NCBI GenBank assembly: GCA_027625915.1
Contig: JANTQA010000032.1
Coordinates: 3,410,001-3,474,000, forward strand
Reading direction: 5' to 3'
DNA length: 64,000 bases
Origin: Anaeramoeba flamelloides
Taxonomy: Eukaryota > Metamonada > Anaeramoebidae
Shown: positions 61,961 through 64,000 of the stretch, piece by piece
How positions within the stretch are numbered: position 1 is the stretch's first letter
Layout of the letters: every line of letters begins with the position of its first letter
The notes under the pieces: generated by a model
What the model was told of the DNA's origin: nothing
The model's input: the letters and a program-made list of their open reading frames with translations, nothing else
The model's database searches: none
Made by a program: the position numbers and the translations under genes

Positions 61961-62407
61961 TAGTTTGTAAAATCAAAAATATTCCAAAATTGAACGTAAA
62001 TTGTGGTATTGTTATTCTTCCAACGGTTTAAACGGTGTCAAAAATTTTGGAATTTAGTTTATTTATATATCTATATTTATATATTTACTAAAGAATAAAA
62101 TAAGAAAATAAAAAATAAAAAATCATTTATTTTTTGGAATTCGAATAATTTTTAAAAAATAAAAAAAATAATTTCATAAATTTAATAATGGCATCTAATG
62201 TTGAATGGAGTAATATATAAATATAACTAGAAAATAATTTGGCATTTGATTAAAAAGAAAGAAAAAAAAAAATAGTAAAAAGATTTTTCATAATGTTAAC
62301 AAATAAAAAAAATAATTATTTATATTCATGAAAGCACTTTAAAAATAATAAGTATAGTTTCAAAAATATGTAAAAAAATAAAATTTAAATGATCTCGAAA
62401 GGATGAA

Positions 62408-63994
62408 CTATTTTTTTGAAGAAGGAAAACGATTTGATTTAAAATCGGAATGTTCCAATGAAAATGAAGAAAAAGGGGATGATAAAGAAAATAATGAACT
62501 TTTTGGATTTTTTTTCCAGTTTGTTGGGTTGATTTCAAAGGGGTTTTTTGAAAAAAATAAATGAGAAGAAGGTTGACTTGATATTGATTGCTGTTTATGA
62601 TTATTTTGTGAGTTTTGTATTTGTGGGAATTTTCGGGAATTTAGTTGTTTTTTTTCTTTTAAAACTTTAATCTCAACAAGTAAGTTATTTAAATCAACAT
62701 TTGAACCACTATTTTTAGTTGATGCTTTTTTTTGTTTTTTTGAAAGTTTTTTCTCTAGTTTTGGTGCAATTGAGAGATTATTAAAAGAAAAGGTTTCTTT
62801 ATCCTTATAATTACCCTTATTTTGACCACTATCGTTCTTGTCAAGGTTATCCACATCCCCCTTATTAATTATCAATGATTTTTTATTTGATTTTTTCTTA
62901 TTTACCTCTTTATTCTTACATTGCCCCCCCTTTCTGTTAAGTTCTTGGTTTGATATTTTATTTTGAATATTGTTTATTTTTAATCCCTTTACTTTTTTTT
63001 TTGGGTTGGTTGATTTGTTAATTTTGTTCTCAATATTTTTATTGATTATATTTAGTTTTTTTTTCTTATTGTTTATTTTTATATTATCATTTTTTTTATT
63101 AATTACATTTTTTTTTCCTTCTTTTTTTCTATTTTTAATGAATTTTGATTCAGAACTGTATTGAAAATTTAATTTTAATACCTTTTGAATTTCTGATTCA
63201 ATTGCGTTTTCCCCATTTTCATGTTTTTTAACGTTTATAACATCTTTTTTATTTTCTTTGGATAATTTTGTAACCACATTCAAGTTAGTTTTAGGTTTTA
63301 TCACAATTTTTTTCAATTTTTTTTTTTTTTCTTTACCTGAAATAGATTTTTCTTTTGGATTTTGTGTTTTGTGTTTCTCGTTTTGTGTTTCTTTTTTTTT
63401 TTTCATTCCATTTTTTTTATTTTTGTAATCTTTGTCTTTGAATTTCTGTTTTAGTTGTTCATTGTTTTGTTTTTTATTAATCGCGTACGCTGATGTTTTT
63501 ATTTTAATTTTATCCACTTTAATTGTTTCTTTATCATCAACATCATCAACATCATCAACATCATTATTCATATTCATATTATTCTGATTCTGATTCTGAT
63601 TATTCTTCTTATTATTAATGTTATTACCATTATTTTCAATCGTTTTTTTAGTCGACGGTATATGTTTTCCTTCCATTTCTACATTGAGATTATCATTATA
63701 AATATTTATTTCCGAGCCATTACACGAATCTATAACTATTTGCTTAGGTTCATTTTTACCCTTTTGATTATGATTATAATTTTGCTTTTGCTTTTGCTTT
63801 TGGGTTTGCCGTTGCTTTTGTTTTGGTTTTGGCTTTTGCTTTTGTTTTTGCTTTTGCTTTTGTTTTTGCTTTTGCTTTTGCTTTTGCTTTTGTTTTTGTT
63901 TTTGCTTTCGTTTTTGTTTTTGTTTCTTTATTTTATTATTACTTTTATTATTATTTATATTTTTAGTTTTTTCTTGTTCTTCTAATTGTTGCAT
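62408..63994 (-). CDS. Lys/Gln-rich protein, unidentified, possibly 5'-partial (528 aa)
   Basis: Open from an ATG six bases inside the window to a stop at 62408. The frame stays open to the window edge, so the true start may lie outside. Residues ~20-80 are a Lys-Gln dipeptide repeat (plus-strand 'gctttt' hexamers). The middle is Lys/Asn-rich with Asp and Val-Asp-Asp repeats, and ~430-460 ('NVDLNNLLVEIKVLKEKKQL') could be a short coiled coil. The C-terminal ~70 residues are Ser/Phe-rich ('FSLSSPFSSFSLEHSDF'). No domain was recognised. A basic nuclear or nucleolar protein would fit the composition, but that is a guess. Several overlapping plus-strand frames here are shadows. Confidence 0.6.
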   Translation of the reverse strand: MQQLEEQEKTKNINNNKSNNKIKKQKQKRKQKQKQKQKQKQKQKQKQKQKQKQKPKPKQKQRQTQKQKQKQNYNHNQKGKNEPKQIVIDSCNGSEINIYNDNLNVEMEGKHIPSTKKTIENNGNNINNKKNNQNQNQNNMNMNNDVDDVDDVDDKETIKVDKIKIKTSAYAINKKQNNEQLKQKFKDKDYKNKKNGMKKKKETQNEKHKTQNPKEKSISGKEKKKKLKKIVIKPKTNLNVVTKLSKENKKDVINVKKHENGENAIESEIQKVLKLNFQYSSESKFIKNRKKEGKKNVINKKNDNIKINNKKKKLNIINKNIENKINKSTNPKKKVKGLKINNIQNKISNQELNRKGGQCKNKEVNKKKSNKKSLIINKGDVDNLDKNDSGQNKGNYKDKETFSFNNLSIAPKLEKKLSKKQKKASTKNSGSNVDLNNLLVEIKVLKEKKQLNSRKFPQIQNSQNNHKQQSISSQPSSHLFFSKNPFEINPTNWKKNPKSSLFSLSSPFSSFSLEHSDFKSNRFPSSKK

Positions 63995-64000
63995 TTTTGT

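Larger units (their letters stand above)
60828..62059 (+). mobile_element. Mariner-like MITE family D, copy 4, with a nested family C element
   Basis: Left end 'aacccattccaaaaatttcg' after TA; right end 'tcaaaaattttggaatttag' before TA. The element is split by a complete C element (61422-61960), and 61265-61390 carries the dispersed repeat T. The order of blocks otherwise follows copies 1 and 2. Confidence 0.7.

Noticed and set aside
62970-63985. Hydrophobic Leu/Phe frames on the plus strand at the window end
   Set aside because: They are the complement of Lys/Gln-rich codons of the minus-strand gene.
1-64000. tRNA, rRNA or CRISPR-like structures
   Set aside because: No cloverleaf with a T-loop consensus, no rRNA-like block and no regularly spaced direct repeats were found by eye; a tRNAscan run would be decisive.

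Overview
This window looks like nuclear DNA of a very AT-rich, intron-bearing single-celled eukaryote. Coding regions are interrupted by short GT..AG introns. TAA and TGA end the clear genes, and TAG ends the doubtful zeta-COP model, so the standard code fits. Proteins carry Asn, Lys, Glu and Asp homopolymer tracts. The mix of Rab, RhoGAP, coatomer, MEMO and cysteine-rich receptor genes, set among long repeat-filled spacers, would suit an anaerobic amoeboid protist such as Anaeramoeba. That assignment is an inference from style, not a sequence match. There is no sign of bacterial operons, CRISPR arrays, rRNA or tRNA.

Layout. A possible TRAPPC13-like trafficking gene (744-2822, +) is followed by a foldback element holding a telomere-like tract (about 3460-4500) and a six-exon RhoGAP gene (5397-6862, +) that lacks the usual arginine finger. 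Next come a mosaic palindromic repeat, a terminal-inverted-repeat element and a 1.24-kb tandem duplication containing decayed reading frames (7.0-12.2 kb). A Lys/Asp-rich gene with two PP1-docking-like motifs follows (12406-14237, +). From 14 to 19 kb there are only spacers, two palindromic MITEs and a 1.1-kb foldback. A six-exon Rab8/Rab1-type GTPase lies on the minus strand (19453-20833). A long repeat zone (21-29 kb) precedes an intact PARP-family ADP-ribosyltransferase with repeated receiver-like N-terminal segments (29400-31850, +) and a MEMO1 homologue (33691-34590, -). An unresolved plus-strand multi-exon gene spans roughly 37.5-41.05 kb and converges on coatomer zeta (41157-41747, -), whose C-terminal third I cannot find. 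From 43 to 51 kb the sequence is dominated by a 1.1-kb foldback, a Tc1/mariner relic and its non-autonomous relatives. Coding-like minus-strand pieces (51658-52794) lie divergent from a two-exon multi-pass receptor with a signal peptide and GCC2/GCC3-type cysteine repeats (53057-56449, +). More MITEs, including a nested pair and a near-identical copy of a CACTA-ended element, fill 56.8-62 kb. The window ends in a Lys/Gln-rich gene, possibly 5'-partial (62408-63994, -).

Functionally, Rab, coatomer zeta and the possible TRAPPC13 belong to membrane traffic, but nothing suggests co-regulation. The most interesting gene is the PARP-family protein. The repeat landscape is the other notable feature: at least six families of inverted-repeat elements, several in more than one copy, some nested in each other and some lying inside a probable host intron.
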